From: Pseudoxanthomonas beigongshangi | Lineage (GTDB): Bacteria > Pseudomonadota > Gammaproteobacteria > Xanthomonadales > Xanthomonadaceae | Assembly (NCBI RefSeq): GCF_016820515.1 | Contig: NZ_JADHDV010000029.1 | Span: 1 to 41,341, forward strand | DNA: 41,341 nucleotides | Direction of reading: 5' to 3' | Part shown: piece after piece, positions 1 to 8,517 of the stretch | Layout: each line of letters begins with the position of its first letter | Position numbering within the stretch: position 1 is the first letter of the stretch | The notes under the pieces: model-generated | What the model saw: the letters and a program-made list of their open reading frames with translations, nothing else | The model's database searches: none | Told to the model about the DNA's origin: nothing | Program-made: the position numbers and the translations under genes

Positions 1-24
1 TCTAACCGACTGAACTACCACTCC
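1..24 (-). tRNA. tRNA-Asp, 5' part only (cut by window edge)
   Basis: On the minus strand these bases give a 7-base acceptor arm GGAGTGG, then U8-A9, a GUUC D-stem start and a GUCGGUUAGA D-loop. This matches the 5' third of a gammaproteobacterial tRNA-Asp. The anticodon lies outside the window, so the isotype is inferred only from the similarity of this part. It sits just downstream of tRNA-Val in the same direction. Confidence 0.75.
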
Positions 25-51
25 GCGGAAACTTAAACAGTTGGTCCGGTT

Positions 52-126
52 TGGTGGGTGCTGAGGGTTTCGAACCCCCGACCCTCGCCTTGTAAGGGCG
101 ACGCTCTACCGCTGAGCTAAGCACCC
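52..126 (-). tRNA. tRNA-Val (anticodon UAC)
   Basis: A complete cloverleaf is readable on the minus strand: acceptor GGGTGCT paired with AGCACCC, TTCGA in the T-loop, an anticodon stem TCGCC/GGCGA holding loop CTTACAA (anticodon UAC), and an encoded CCA end (52-54). It follows hupB in the same direction, with tRNA-Asp next. The 38 bases between it and the hupB stop carry no convincing terminator. Confidence 0.97.
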
Positions 127-164
127 GTTCAACCGACCGGACTCACTCGGCAGCAGCGAGTCGA

Positions 165-437
165 TTAGTTTACGGCATCCTTCAGGGCTTTGCCAGCCTT
201 GAAGGCGGGATTCTTGGAAGCCTTGATCTTGATGGTGTCGCCGGTCTTCGGGTTGCGGCCGGTACGGGCGGCGCGCTTGCGCACCTGGAAGGTGCCGAAG
301 CCCACGAGGGTCACGCTGTCGCCCTTCTTCAGGGCCTTGGTGATGCTGGAAATCACGGCGTCGACGGCACGTCCAGCTTCAGCCTTGGACATTTCGGCTT
401 CGTCGGCGACGGCATCAACCAATTCGGTTTTGTTCAT
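165..437 (-). CDS. hupB: HU-type DNA-binding protein, beta-like
   Basis: Small basic nucleoid protein that bends and compacts DNA as a dimer. The 90-residue product has the bacterial HU/IHF signature ([18 protein letters not shown], about residues 46-63), the beta-arm that inserts in the minor groove, and the usual HU length. I start at the ATG at 437 because AAGGAG at 445-450 is well placed before it; an in-frame upstream start would add eight atypical residues. It lies downstream of lon in the same direction, as in many gammaproteobacteria, with its own promoter candidate at 569-597. HU rather than IHF is favoured by the neighbours and by the short basic C-terminus. Confidence 0.96.
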   Translation of the reverse strand: MNKTELVDAVADEAEMSKAEAGRAVDAVISSITKALKKGDSVTLVGFGTFQVRKRAARTGRNPKTGDTIKIKASKNPAFKAGKALKDAVN

Positions 438-568
438 GTAGAAACTCCTTTTGCGGAACAACCGCGGAATGTGTAACCGGAATGCGCGGGAATCTGATCG
501 TCACGCGCTTCCGATCGTCTTCCACGAACACGACGAGAACGATGCTCATCGTGTTTGCGGGTGACGCC

Positions 569-597
569 GTTATACCAGCGGGTATACAGGCACGCAA
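569..597 (-). promoter_or_regulatory. Candidate sigma-70 promoter of hupB
   Basis: On the minus strand a strong -10 hexamer TATAAC (569-574) lies 17 bases after a weak -35 TTGCGT (592-597). Transcription would begin near 562, leaving a leader of about 125 bases before the hupB ATG. The match is good at -10 and poor at -35. No competing promoter is obvious in the lon-hupB gap. Confidence 0.5.
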
Positions 598-601
598 GCC
601 G

Positions 602-626
602 AAAACCCAATAATGACGCGGGTTTT
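602..626 (-). terminator. Possible weak terminator after lon
   Basis: A 7-base stem AAAACCC/GGGTTTT (602-608 and 620-626) encloses an 11-base loop, about 33 bases past the lon stop and just upstream of the hupB promoter candidate. The stem is AT-rich at its base and the U-run is only the stem's own four T, so it would be inefficient at best. Confidence 0.3.
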
Positions 627-658
627 GCGGGTTTTTTACCTTCCGTGTATGCCGCGAT

Positions 659-3103
659 TCAGTGCTTGACGTCGGGCTGCACGGGCGCCTTGCGGCGGGC
701 CGGCACGCGCCGCGGCTTGCCCCCCTCGGTCGGCGCCGCGGTGGGCGCCAGCGGCCGTTCCAGCGCGAGATCCAGCACCTCATCGATCCAGCGGACCGGC
801 ACGATCTTCATGCCCTGGGTGACGTTGGCGGGAATGTCGGCGAGGTCCTTGCGGTTCTCTTCCGGGATGATCACGGTGGTGATGCCGCCGCGCAGCGCCG
901 CCAGCAGTTTTTCCTTCAGGCCACCAATGGCGGACACGCGCCCGCGCAGGGTGATCTCGCCGGTCATCGCCACGTCGGCACGCACCGGCGTGCGGGTCAG
1001 CGTGGACACCAGCGCGGTCACCATCGCGGCACCGGCGCTGGGACCATCCTTCGGCGTCGCGCCGTCGGGCACGTGCAGGTGGACGTCGTGCTTCTGCAGG
1101 TACTCGGCATCGATGCCCAGTGCGGTGGCGCGCGCGCGCACCACCGACATCGCGGCGGCCGCGGATTCCTTCATCACGTCGCCCAGCTGGCCGGTCAGGG
1201 TCAACAGGCCCTTGCCCGGCACCAGCGCGACTTCGATCTGCAGCAGATCGCCGCCCACTTCGGTCCAGGCCAGCCCGGTGACCAGGCCAATCTCGTTCTG
1301 CTCCTCGGCGCGACCGAAATCGAAGCGGCGCACGCCGGAATACTTGTCCAGGTTCTTCGAACTGACCTGCACCAGCGCGCCCTTTTTCTTCTTCTTGGCC
1401 GGCTGCGGGCCGGCCAGCGCGATTTCCTTGACCACCTTGCGGCAGATCTTGGCGATTTCGCGTTCCAGGTTGCGCACGCCGGATTCGCGCGTGTAGTAAC
1501 GCACCAGGTCGCGGATGGCGTCCTCGGCGATCGTGAGCTCTTCCGGCTTCAGGCCGTTGGCCTTGATCTGCTTGGGCAGCAGGTAGCGCAGGGCGATGTT
1601 GAGCTTCTCATCCTCGGTATAGCCCGGGATGCGGATGACTTCCATGCGATCCAGCAACGGGCCGGGGATGTTGAGCGAGTTGGAGGTCGCGACGAACATC
1701 ACTTCGGACAGGTCCAGATCCACTTCCAGGTAGTGATCGTTGAAGGCGCTGTTCTGCTCCGGATCCAGCACTTCCAGCAGCGCCGACGAGGGATCGCCGC
1801 GGAAGTCCATCGACATCTTGTCGATTTCGTCCAGCACGAACAGCGGATTCTTGCTGCCGGTCTTGTTGAGGTTCTGCACGATGCGGCCCGGCATCGAACC
1901 CACGTAGGTGCGGCGGTGGCCCCGGATCTCGGCCTCGTCGCGCACGCCGCCCAGCGACATGCGCACGAACTTGCGGTTGGTCGCCTTGGCGATTGACTGG
2001 CCCAGCGAGGTCTTGCCCACGCCCGGCGGTCCCACCAGGCACAGGATCGGGCCGCGCATCTTCTGCACGCGCGACTGCACGGCGAGATATTCGAGGATCC
2101 GTTCCTTCACCTTGTCCAGGCCGTAATGGTCGGCGTCCAGGGTTTCCTGCGCGACCTTCAGGTCCTTGCGGACCTTGCTGCGCTTCTTCCACGGCACGCC
2201 CAGCAGCCAGTCCAGGTAATTGCGCACGACCGCCGCCTCGGCGGACATCGGCGACATCTGCTTGAGCTTGTTGAGTTCGTTCTTGGCCTTGGTCTCGACC
2301 GCCTTGGGCATGCCGGCCTCGGCGATCTTGCGGGCCAGTTCCTCCTGCTCGTTCGGCGCGTCGTCGAGCTCGCCCAGTTCCTTCTGGATCGCCTTCATCT
2401 GCTCGTTGAGGTAGTACTCGCGCTGGCTCTTCTCCATCTGCGACTTGACCCGGCCGCGGATGCGCTTTTCCAGCTGCTGCACGTCGATTTCGCCGTCGAC
2501 GAAACCGACCAGCAATTCCAGCCGCTCGCCGATGCCGATGGTTTCCAGCAGGCGCTGCTTGTCGCTCAGGCGCACGCCCAGATGGGCGGCGATGGTGTCG
2601 GCCAGGCGACCGGGTTCATCGATGCCGGCCAGCGTCTGCAGCAGTTCCGGCGGCAGTTTGCGGTTGGTCTTGACGTACTGTTCGAACAGGCCCATCAGCG
2701 AACGCGCGACCGCTTCGATTTCACGCGGCTCGCGGCCTTCGGTGGATTCGATTTCCTCGCCTTCGCCGTACAGCGAACCGTCGCGCTCGACGACATTGGA
2801 AACCTTCACGCGGGAGACGCCCTCGACCAGCACCTTGATGGTGCCGTCGGGGAGCTTCAGCAATTGCAGGACCTGGGCCAGGGTGCCGATGCTGTAGAGA
2901 TCGGCGGCCACGGGATCGTCGGTCTCGGCCGACTTCTGGGCCAGCAGCAGGATGCGCTTGTCCGCTTCCATGGCCTGCTCCAGCGCGCGCATGGACTTGT
3001 CGCGGCCGACGAACAGGGGAATGACCATGTGCGGGAACACCACTACGTCGCGTAGCGGCAGGACCGGCAGGTCGAGAATTTCGGTGGGGGTACGGCGGGG
3101 CAT
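659..3103 (-). CDS. lon: ATP-dependent protease La (Lon)
   Basis: Cytosolic AAA+ serine protease that degrades misfolded and regulatory proteins. The 814-residue product matches LonA length and order: N-terminal substrate domain (about 10-200), coiled coil (about 205-260), ATPase with Walker A GPPGVGKT (358-365) and Walker B LFVLDEID (421-428), and C-terminal protease domain with the catalytic Ser-Lys dyad (Ser689 in [10 protein letters not shown], Lys732 in GGLKEKLL). The ATG at 3103 has GGAG about six bases upstream. A lysine-rich insert near 570-574 separates ATPase and protease parts. It lies after clpX in the same direction with a 136-base gap that carries a possible heat-shock promoter. 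Confidence 0.98.
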   Translation of the reverse strand: MPRRTPTEILDLPVLPLRDVVVFPHMVIPLFVGRDKSMRALEQAMEADKRILLLAQKSAETDDPVAADLYSIGTLAQVLQLLKLPDGTIKVLVEGVSRVKVSNVVERDGSLYGEGEEIESTEGREPREIEAVARSLMGLFEQYVKTNRKLPPELLQTLAGIDEPGRLADTIAAHLGVRLSDKQRLLETIGIGERLELLVGFVDGEIDVQQLEKRIRGRVKSQMEKSQREYYLNEQMKAIQKELGELDDAPNEQEELARKIAEAGMPKAVETKAKNELNKLKQMSPMSAEAAVVRNYLDWLLGVPWKKRSKVRKDLKVAQETLDADHYGLDKVKERILEYLAVQSRVQKMRGPILCLVGPPGVGKTSLGQSIAKATNRKFVRMSLGGVRDEAEIRGHRRTYVGSMPGRIVQNLNKTGSKNPLFVLDEIDKMSMDFRGDPSSALLEVLDPEQNSAFNDHYLEVDLDLSEVMFVATSNSLNIPGPLLDRMEVIRIPGYTEDEKLNIALRYLLPKQIKANGLKPEELTIAEDAIRDLVRYYTRESGVRNLEREIAKICRKVVKEIALAGPQPAKKKKKGALVQVSSKNLDKYSGVRRFDFGRAEEQNEIGLVTGLAWTEVGGDLLQIEVALVPGKGLLTLTGQLGDVMKESAAAAMSVVRARATALGIDAEYLQKHDVHLHVPDGATPKDGPSAGAAMVTALVSTLTRTPVRADVAMTGEITLRGRVSAIGGLKEKLLAALRGGITTVIIPEENRKDLADIPANVTQGMKIVPVRWIDEVLDLALERPLAPTAAPTEGGKPRRVPARRKAPVQPDVKH

Positions 3104-3144
3104 GGGGGCTCCAGCGGATGCGGAATTACGGAGGCCAAAAAGCC

Positions 3145-3167
3145 AATGGCCCCGTTATGGGGCCATT
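3145..3167 (-). terminator. 9-bp dyad between clpX and lon (clpX terminator and/or operator)
   Basis: Perfect inverted repeat AATGGCCCC / GGGGCCATT with a 5-base loop. Read on the minus strand it follows clpX and is trailed a few bases later by a T5 run (TTTTT within 3136-3140), so it could end clpX transcription. It also overlaps the -10 of a candidate heat-shock promoter and the likely start of lon mRNA, so an operator or 5'-UTR hairpin role is equally possible. Confidence 0.45.
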
Positions 3168-3183
3168 GTCGGGAGGATGCAAG
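3155..3183 (-). promoter_or_regulatory. Candidate sigma-32 (heat-shock) promoter of lon
   Basis: On the minus strand CTTGCAT (3177-3183) is followed after 14 bases by CCCCATAA (3155-3162). The known sigma-32 consensus is CTTGAA, 13-15 bases, CCCCATTTA, and lon is a classic sigma-32 target in other gammaproteobacteria. Transcription would start near 3147, about 45 bases before the lon ATG. One mismatch in the -35 box and one in the -10 box keep this tentative. Confidence 0.5.
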
Positions 3184-3239
3184 TGCAACCTCTAAATGTT
3201 AATTGAATCAAATACTTGCGCCGAATGCTCGGCCTCGCT

Positions 3240-4523
3240 TCATTCCGCGGCGGCGACCTTCTGGGCCGGCGGATTCTGGTAGATCAGGTACGGCTCGGAC
3301 TTGTGTTCGATGACCGATTCGTCCACCACCACCTTGCTGACGTTTTCCAGCGACGGCAGGTCGTACATGGTGTCCAGCAGGACCGACTCGACGATGGTGC
3401 GCAGGCCGCGCGCGCCGGTCTTGCGCTTGAGCGCCTTGCGGGCAATCGCCGACAGCGCGTCCGGGCGGAACTCCAGTTCCACGCCTTCCATGTCGAACAG
3501 CTTCTTGAACTGCTTGGTGATGGCGTTCTTGGGCTCGGTGAGGATCTTGACCAGGGCCGGCTCGTCCAGTTCCTCCAGGGTCGCGACCACCGGCAGGCGG
3601 CCGACGAACTCGGGGATCAGGCCGAACTTGATCAGATCTTCCGGCTCGACCTCGGACAGCAGCTTGCCGGTCTCGGTCTTGCGCTCGGCGCTGCGGACCT
3701 TGGCGCCGAAGCCAATCCCGCTGGCCTCGGTGGAGCGCTGCTGGATGATCTTGTCCAGGCCGGCGAACGCGCCACCGCAGATGAACAGGATGTTCTTGGT
3801 GTCCACCTGCAGGAATTCCTGCTGCGGATGCTTGCGACCGCCCTGCGGCGGCACGCTGGCGACGGTGCCTTCGATCAGCTTCAACAGCGCCTGCTGCACG
3901 CCTTCGCCGGACACGTCGCGGGTGATCGACGGGTTTTCGCTCTTGCGCGAAATCTTGTCGATTTCATCGATGTAGACGATGCCCTGCTGCGCCTTCTCGA
4001 CATCGTAGTCGCACTTCTGCAGCAGCTTCTGGATGATGTTTTCCACGTCCTCGCCCACGTAACCGGCTTCGGTCAGGGTGGTGGCGTCGGCGATGGTGAA
4101 CGGCACGTTGAGCAGGCGGGCCAGCGTCTCGGCCAGCAGGGTCTTGCCGGAACCGGTCGGGCCGGCCAGCAGGATGTTCGACTTGGCCAGTTCGACGTCG
4201 TCGTTCTTCTGCCGGCTCTCGATGCGCTTGTAGTGGTTGTAGACCGCCACCGCCAGGGTGCGCTTGGCACGCTGCTGGCCGATCACGTACTGATCCAGGA
4301 CTTCCAGGATCTCGCGCGGCTTGGGCAGGTGGCTGCGGGCGGACTGCGCCTTCTCCTCGAGTTCCTCGCGGATGATGTCGTTGCACAGCTCGACGCATTC
4401 ATCGCAGATGAACACGCTGGGGCCCGCGATCAACTTGCGGACTTCATGCTGACTCTTGCCGCAGAACGAGCAATACAGGATCTTGCTGCTGTCGCCGGTA
4501 CGGCCCTGACGGTCTTCGCTCAT
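3240..4523 (-). CDS. clpX: ClpXP protease ATPase subunit ClpX
   Basis: AAA+ unfoldase that delivers substrates to ClpP. The 427-residue protein has the N-terminal zinc finger (Cys18, Cys21, Cys40, Cys43), Walker A GPTGSGKT (121-128), pore-1 loop GYVG (154-157), Walker B IVYIDEID (182-189), the RKH pore motif (230-232) and the IGF loop that docks on ClpP. Length and motif order are typical. It starts at ATG 4523 and lies 126 bases downstream of clpP in the same direction, the usual pairing. Nothing is missing or unusual. Confidence 0.98.
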   Translation of the reverse strand: MSEDRQGRTGDSSKILYCSFCGKSQHEVRKLIAGPSVFICDECVELCNDIIREELEEKAQSARSHLPKPREILEVLDQYVIGQQRAKRTLAVAVYNHYKRIESRQKNDDVELAKSNILLAGPTGSGKTLLAETLARLLNVPFTIADATTLTEAGYVGEDVENIIQKLLQKCDYDVEKAQQGIVYIDEIDKISRKSENPSITRDVSGEGVQQALLKLIEGTVASVPPQGGRKHPQQEFLQVDTKNILFICGGAFAGLDKIIQQRSTEASGIGFGAKVRSAERKTETGKLLSEVEPEDLIKFGLIPEFVGRLPVVATLEELDEPALVKILTEPKNAITKQFKKLFDMEGVELEFRPDALSAIARKALKRKTGARGLRTIVESVLLDTMYDLPSLENVSKVVVDESVIEHKSEPYLIYQNPPAQKVAAAE

Positions 4524-4580
4524 GCTTCGATTACTCGGTCACCCTGCCCGCTAGGCGGACTCGGTCGGAGAATAGCACAC

Positions 4581-4604
4581 GGCCCCGGCCTGTCAGCCGG
4601 GTCC
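4581..4604 (-). other. GC-rich hairpin in the clpP-clpX gap
   Basis: CCCGGC (4584-4589) pairs with GCCGGG (4596-4601) around a 6-base loop, extended outward by two more pairs across one mismatch. There is no T-run on either side, so attenuation or RNA processing between clpP and clpX is more likely than full termination. Confidence 0.3.
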
Positions 4605-4649
4605 GCGGAGGGGGTGGCAGGCGCGGCAAACAGGGGCCGCGCCCGGGGT

Positions 4650-5276
4650 TCACGCCGGCTGGATGGTCTCTTCAGGACGGCGTTCCAGCACCTGGTCGAC
4701 CAGGCCATAGGCCTGCGCGTCGGAGGCGCTCTTGAAATTGTCGCGCTCGGTGTCGCGCTCGATGGTTTCCAGGGCCTGGCCGGTGTGCTTGGCCAGGATC
4801 TGGTTCAGGCGCGAACGCAGGGTCAGGATTTCACGGGCATGGATGTCGATGTCCGTGGCCTGGCCCTGGAAGCCGCCCAGCGGCTGGTGGATCATCACCC
4901 GCGAGTTGGGCAGCGCGTAGCGCTTGCCCTTGGCGCCGGCGGCCAGCAGCAGCGCGCCCATGCTGGCGGCCTGGCCGATGCAGACGGTGCTGACGTCCGG
5001 CTTGATGTACTGCATGGTGTCGTAGATGGCCATGCCGGCAGTGACCACGCCGCCGGGCGAATTGATGTACAGGCTGATGTCCTTCTCGGGGTTCTCGGCC
5101 TCGAGGAACAGCATCTGCGCCACGATCACGTTCGCCACCTGGTCGTCCACGCCGCCAACCAGGAAGATCATGCGTTCCTTGAGCAGGCGCGAATAGATGT
5201 CGTAGGCGCGCTCGCCGCGGCTGGTCTGTTCGACCACCATCGGCACCAGGTTCAAGGCTTTGGTTTCAATGCTCAT
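4650..5276 (-). CDS. clpP: ClpP protease proteolytic subunit
   Basis: Serine protease that forms the tetradecameric barrel working with ClpX (and ClpA). The 208-residue product carries the catalytic triad Ser105 (GQAASMGA), His130 (VMIHQP) and Asp179 (DTERDN), plus the INSPGG oxyanion segment (71-76). I choose the ATG at 5276, giving the family-typical [12 protein letters not shown] start. An in-frame TTG at 5294 would add six residues but has no ribosome-binding site. The C-terminus [12 protein letters not shown] is as in xanthomonad ClpP. It lies between tig and clpX. Confidence 0.97.
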   Translation of the reverse strand: MSIETKALNLVPMVVEQTSRGERAYDIYSRLLKERMIFLVGGVDDQVANVIVAQMLFLEAENPEKDISLYINSPGGVVTAGMAIYDTMQYIKPDVSTVCIGQAASMGALLLAAGAKGKRYALPNSRVMIHQPLGGFQGQATDIDIHAREILTLRSRLNQILAKHTGQALETIERDTERDNFKSASDAQAYGLVDQVLERRPEETIQPA

Positions 5277-5307
5277 CGGCTTATTCGCGCCCAAATTGTC
5301 GTGGAGG

Positions 5308-5358
5308 GGTCCGGCCTAGGATAGCCGGACCGGGACGGGCTGGGGTCTCATCGACCCC
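5308..5358 (-). other. Two tandem perfect hairpins in the tig-clpP gap
   Basis: GGTCCGGC/GCCGGACC (5308-5315 and 5324-5331, 8-base loop) lies next to GGGGTC/GACCCC (5342-5347 and 5353-5358, 5-base loop). Neither has a T-run on the minus strand. They could act as a weak terminator or mRNA-processing site separating tig from clpP, whose products are needed in different amounts. Confidence 0.4.
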
Positions 5359-5370
5359 GGCGAACCGCCG

Positions 5371-6663
5371 TTAGTTCCGGATGGCTTCCTGGAAGCTCAG
5401 CGACTGCTCCGTGTGCTGGGCGCGCTCGGCGATCCAGTCGATCACCTGCTCTTCCATCACCCGGGACTGCAGTCCCCCCATCAACTGGGGATCGTTGCGG
5501 TACAACTCAATGACCTGCTCCGGTTCCTCGTAGGTGGAGGCGATCAGGCGCAGGGTCTCGTTCAGGCGCTTGGGATCCAGGCGCAGCTGGTTGCGGCGGG
5601 CGACCTCGCCCACCAGCAGGCCGACCAGGACGCGCTTGCGGGCCGCATCCATGAAGCCCTCATGGGCGTTCGGCGGGATCTGCACCTGCTGGCCGTTGCG
5701 GGCGGCCTGATCGGCGGTCTGCTGGACCATCGCGCGGGCCTCGTTCTCGACCAGGCGCGGCGGCATTTCCACGTGCGCCCAGGCGGCAATCAGCTGCTCG
5801 CCGACTTCCCGGCGCAGGCGGCCCATCAGGGCGCCCTTGAGCTCGCGCTCCAGGTTGCTGCGGATGTCGCGGCGGAACTGTTCGGCGTCACCGCTCTTCA
5901 CGCCGAAGCTGCGGATGAAGTCCTTGTCGACCGCCGGCAGCACCGACTCGGCCACTTCGGTGACCTTCACGTAGACGTCGACCTGGCGGCCCGCCAGCTG
6001 CGGCACGCGCCAGTCGGCGGGGAACTGCACCTGGATCGTCTTCTCCTCGCCGGCGGCCAGGCCGATCAGGCCCTTCTCGATATCGGCGAACATCACGCCC
6101 GAGCCGATCAGGGTGGCGCCCTTTTCCGCGCCCTCGGCGGGCAGGCGTTCGTCACCGGCCTGCGACCAGGTTTCCAGTTCGACGCGGTCGCCGTCCTTCG
6201 CACCGCGCTGCACCACTTCGAAGGTGCGGCGCTGCAGGCGCAGGTTCTCGACCATCTGGTCGATGTCGGCGTCGGCCACTTCGGCGGTGTGGCGGATGAC
6301 GTTGAGCTTGGTCACGTCGATCTCGCCGAAATCCGGCACCACTTCGAAGGTCGCGATGAAATCCAGCTCACCCTCGCCGTTCTTCTCGATGCGGGGATTG
6401 CCGGCCAGTTGCAGATCGTTGTCGCGCACGGCGTTGTTGAAGGTCTCGCGCAGCAGGCCGTCGAGGGCCTCGGCGCGGACCTGCTGGCCGAAGCGCTGCT
6501 CGATCACCTTGGTGGGCACCTTGCCGGGACGGAAACCCTTGATGCGGGCGGTGCGCGCGATTTCGCGCAGGCGGCCACCGATGTGGGTATCCAGACGCTC
6601 AGCCGGCAGGCTGAAGGTCATGCGGCGTTCGAGGTTGCCGACCGATTCGACCGAAACTTGCAT
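5371..6663 (-). CDS. tig: Trigger factor (ribosome-associated chaperone)
   Basis: Chaperone and peptidyl-prolyl isomerase that meets nascent chains at the ribosome exit. The 430-residue product has the ribosome-docking signature GFRPGKVP (43-50), an FKBP-type PPIase domain (about 155-245) and a long helical C-terminal chaperone domain. I take the ATG at 6663 (MQVSVESV) because AGGAGCC lies just upstream and the family starts here; longer in-frame readings run into a non-coding leader. It is first in the tig-clpP-clpX-lon series, after tRNA-Leu. Confidence 0.97.
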   Translation of the reverse strand: MQVSVESVGNLERRMTFSLPAERLDTHIGGRLREIARTARIKGFRPGKVPTKVIEQRFGQQVRAEALDGLLRETFNNAVRDNDLQLAGNPRIEKNGEGELDFIATFEVVPDFGEIDVTKLNVIRHTAEVADADIDQMVENLRLQRRTFEVVQRGAKDGDRVELETWSQAGDERLPAEGAEKGATLIGSGVMFADIEKGLIGLAAGEEKTIQVQFPADWRVPQLAGRQVDVYVKVTEVAESVLPAVDKDFIRSFGVKSGDAEQFRRDIRSNLERELKGALMGRLRREVGEQLIAAWAHVEMPPRLVENEARAMVQQTADQAARNGQQVQIPPNAHEGFMDAARKRVLVGLLVGEVARRNQLRLDPKRLNETLRLIASTYEEPEQVIELYRNDPQLMGGLQSRVMEEQVIDWIAERAQHTEQSLSFQEAIRN

Positions 6664-6757
6664 ACTCACTGGCTCCTGCTGCCCGGGTCCCATGCCCGGG
6701 CATGATGTTGATGAATTCGGGTCGCCCGCGGACACGCGACGTGCCGACCGGCGGAAC

Positions 6758-6777
6758 GGAATAGTTTCGCCTATTCC
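6758..6777 (-). other. Inverted repeat in the tig leader region
   Basis: GGAATA (6758-6763) and TATTCC (6772-6777) are separated by 8 bases, about 100 bases upstream of the tig start. It is too AT-rich and short to be a terminator. It could be an operator or chance. The rest of 6664-6885 holds no gene I can support. Confidence 0.2.
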
Positions 6778-6870
6778 GGGCTTTCCTGCCAACCGCAGGC
6801 GCCGGGGAAGGGAATTTCGGGGCAATCCGGGGAAATGGCCGGGGCCCCGGATTCCGGGCCGGTCCCGGAA

Positions 6871-6886
6871 ACGTCCGGAAGGACGT
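6871..6886 (-). other. Small hairpin abutting the tRNA-Leu 3' end
   Basis: ACGTCC-GGAA-GGACGT is a perfect 6-bp stem with a tetraloop that begins exactly at the last base of the encoded CCA of tRNA-Leu. There is no T-run. It may guide 3' processing of the tRNA precursor or act as a weak terminator. Confidence 0.3.
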
Positions 6887-6971
6887 GGTGCGAAAGGAGG
6901 GACTCGAACCCTCACGGGGGTTACCCGCTGGAACCTAAATCCAGTGCGTCTACCAATTCCGCCACTTTCGC
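6886..6971 (-). tRNA. tRNA-Leu (anticodon UAG)
   Basis: Complete class II cloverleaf on the minus strand: acceptor GCGAAAG/CTTTCGC, anticodon stem CTGGA/TCCAG around TTTAGGT (anticodon UAG), a long variable arm (GCGGGUAACCCCCGU) typical of tRNA-Leu, TTCGAGT T-loop and an encoded CCA. It is separated from the tRNA-Lys group by a strong terminator at 7020-7053, so it may be made from read-through or its own promoter. Confidence 0.97.
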
Positions 6972-7019
6972 AGGTGCGCCGGCATTCTACCCAGCCGGGA
7001 AGGCCGACGGAGCATCCCG

Positions 7020-7053
7020 GAAAAGAAAACGCCCGACCTCGCGGTCGGGCGTT
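7020..7053 (-). terminator. Rho-independent terminator after tRNA-Lys
   Basis: An 11-bp perfect stem AACGCCCGACC/GGTCGGGCGTT (7028-7038 and 7043-7053) with a 4-base loop, followed on the minus strand by TTCTTTTCC. It lies six bases past the tRNA-Lys CCA end and should end the tRNA-Pro-Arg-His-Lys transcript. Confidence 0.85.
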
Positions 7054-7058
7054 CTGTT

Positions 7059-7134
7059 TGGTGGGCCGTCAAGGATTCGAACCTTGGACCTATTGATTAA
7101 GAGTCAACTGCTCTACCAACTGAGCTAACGGCCC
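7059..7134 (-). tRNA. tRNA-Lys (anticodon CUU)
   Basis: Cloverleaf with acceptor GGGCCGT/ACGGCCC, anticodon stem GTTGA/TCAAT around CTCTTAA (anticodon CUU), TTCGAAT T-loop and an encoded CCA end. It is the fourth gene of the tRNA cluster and is followed by a strong terminator. Confidence 0.97.
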
Positions 7135-7208
7135 CAAAAACTGGACGCGTAGTGTAACCGCATCTTCTTTTTCTTACAAACCCCCGCTTGCGCGAAAGCC
7201 TTGCTTGG

Positions 7209-7285
7209 TGGGGTGGCTGAGGGGACTCGAACCCCCGACATCTGGAATCACAATCCAGTACTCTAACCAACTGAGCTACAGCCAC
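7209..7285 (-). tRNA. tRNA-His (anticodon GUG)
   Basis: Cloverleaf with acceptor GTGGCTG/CAGCCAC, anticodon loop TTGTGAT (GUG), discriminator C73 and encoded CCA. The base just upstream (7286) encodes the extra G-1 that pairs with C73 and is the identity element for histidyl-tRNA synthetase, so the mature 5' end is probably 7286. Confidence 0.97.
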
Positions 7286-7329
7286 CACTGAAACTTTTTT
7301 CTACCGCTTTGTCCGCCGCTTGCGCCGGA

Positions 7330-7406
7330 TGGCGCGCCCGACAGGACTCGAACCTGTAACCGCCGGCTTAGAAGGCCGGTGCTCTATCCGGTTGAGCTAC
7401 GGGCGC
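7330..7406 (-). tRNA. tRNA-Arg (anticodon UCU)
   Basis: Cloverleaf with acceptor GCGCCCG/CGGGCGC, anticodon stem CCGGC/GCCGG around CTTCTAA (anticodon UCU, reading the rare AGA/AGG codons), TTCGAGT T-loop and encoded CCA. Confidence 0.97.
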
Positions 7407-7449
7407 CCGGACCGGATTGTCGCATCCCTGTCGTCGGGACGAACCAGAC

Positions 7450-7526
7450 TGGTCGGGGTAGAGGGATTCGAACCCCCGACCCTCTGCTCCCAAAGCAGAT
7501 GCGCTACCAGACTGCGCTATACCCCG
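7450..7526 (-). tRNA. tRNA-Pro (anticodon UGG)
   Basis: Cloverleaf with acceptor CGGGGTA/TACCCCG, anticodon stem TCTGC/GCAGA around TTTGGGA (anticodon UGG), TTCGAAT T-loop and encoded CCA. It is the first gene of the cluster and lies about 40 bases after a strong promoter at 7573-7601. Confidence 0.97.
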
Positions 7527-7572
7527 ACGAGGGCCCCGGCATCGGCGCCAGGCAGCGTCGACAAGGCCGTCT

Positions 7573-7601
7573 ATTGTCGGAATCTGCCGGCTTCCTGTCA
7601 A
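7573..7601 (-). promoter_or_regulatory. Promoter of the tRNA-Pro-Arg-His-Lys operon
   Basis: On the minus strand a consensus -35 TTGACA (7596-7601) is followed after exactly 17 bases by GACAAT (7573-7578, 4/6 to the -10 consensus) and then a GC-rich stretch typical of growth-rate-regulated stable-RNA promoters. The predicted start near 7566 gives a 40-base leader before tRNA-Pro. Confidence 0.7.
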
Positions 7602-7676
7602 ACGCCGCGTCCGGTCACGGGCATCGGCTATGCTCCGCGGCTGGGGACAGAAGTCCGAATCAACCATGAGGGAACC

Positions 7677-8441
7677 ATGATGCGCAGCGGCAATCCGGCT
7701 CTTAAGGAGTCCACCTTCCTCGACCTGGGCAGCGGCGCGGTGGTTTCGCGCGATGCCGGCGCGATGACCCTGAACGGCACGGTCAACCGGACCGGCATCC
7801 TGCTGCTGCTGTGCGTGCTGACCGCCACCTACACCTGGAACACGGCACTCACCCCGACCGGCGAACTCGCGCCGGGGGCGATGCTGTACATCCTGGGGGG
7901 GCTCATCGGCGGCTTCGTGCTGGCCATGATCACCATCTTCAAGAAGACCTGGGCACCGGTCACCGCCCCGCTCTACGCGCTGGCCGAGGGCCTGTTCCTC
8001 GGCGCCATCTCGGCGATGTACGAGGTGAAGTTCAACGGCATCGTGCTGCAGGCGGTGCTGCTGACCTTCGGCACCCTGTTCGCGCTGCTGATGGCCTACC
8101 GCTCGGGCTGGATCAAGGCCACCGAGAACTTCAAGCTGGGCGTGGTCGCGGCCACCGGCGGCATCGCGCTGATCTACCTGGCCACGATCGTGCTGGGCTT
8201 CTTCAACATCAACATTCCCTACATCCACGACTCGGGTCTTATCGGCATCGCCTTCAGCCTGTTCGTGGTGGTGGTCGCGGCGCTGAACCTGGTGCTGGAT
8301 TTCGATTTCATCGAGACCGGCGTGGAGCAGAACGCACCCAAGTACATGGAGTGGTACGCGGCGTTCGGCCTGATGGTCACCCTAATCTGGCTGTACATCG
8401 AGTTCCTGCGCCTGCTGTCCAAGCTGCAGTCGCGCAACTGA
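7677..8441 (+). CDS. Bax inhibitor-1 / YccA family integral membrane protein
   Basis: Inner-membrane protein of about 254 residues with roughly seven transmembrane segments after a soluble 40-residue N-terminus. The family (BI-1, YccA, YbhL) includes E. coli YccA, a modulator of the FtsH protease, and pH-gated calcium-leak channels; which applies here is unknown. Two ATG codons are adjacent (7677 and 7680) with GAGGGA at 7668-7673, so either could start; the second is better spaced. An aspartate-containing stretch in the later helices (LVLDFDFIE) fits the family's C-terminal Asp pair. It lies divergent from the tRNA operon and ends in a strong terminator. Confidence 0.88.
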   Translation: MMRSGNPALKESTFLDLGSGAVVSRDAGAMTLNGTVNRTGILLLLCVLTATYTWNTALTPTGELAPGAMLYILGGLIGGFVLAMITIFKKTWAPVTAPLYALAEGLFLGAISAMYEVKFNGIVLQAVLLTFGTLFALLMAYRSGWIKATENFKLGVVAATGGIALIYLATIVLGFFNINIPYIHDSGLIGIAFSLFVVVVAALNLVLDFDFIETGVEQNAPKYMEWYAAFGLMVTLIWLYIEFLRLLSKLQSRN

Positions 8442-8446
8442 ATCTC

Positions 8447-8460
8447 CAGGCCGGTAAAAC
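8447..8460 (+). repeat. 14-base direct repeat, left copy (flanks nhaC)
   Basis: CAGGCCGGTAAAAC, identical to 9960-9973. It lies six bases after the YccA-family stop and just before a terminator. The right copy lies between the other terminator and the isocitrate dehydrogenase stop. Confidence 0.7.
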
Positions 8461-8464
8461 AAGA

Positions 8465-8493
8465 AACGGGGCGCAAGGCGCCCCGTTTTTTTT
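8465..8493 (+). terminator. Bidirectional rho-independent terminator
   Basis: A 10-bp perfect stem AACGGGGCGC/GCGCCCCGTT (8465-8474 and 8478-8487) with loop AAG, followed by eight T on the plus strand. On the minus strand it is followed by TTTCTTGTTTT. It sits between the convergent YccA-family gene and nhaC and should stop both. Confidence 0.92.
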
Positions 8494-8517
8494 GCTGCCC
8501 AGGATGCGACGCGACGC

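Noticed and set aside
3216..5324. Open frame of about 700 codons on the plus strand opposite clpX and clpP
   Set aside because: It is antisense to two certain genes, its composition is that of a mirrored high-GC coding strand, and it resembles no protein I know. Similar long antisense frames lie opposite ppk1, mfd, lon and tig.
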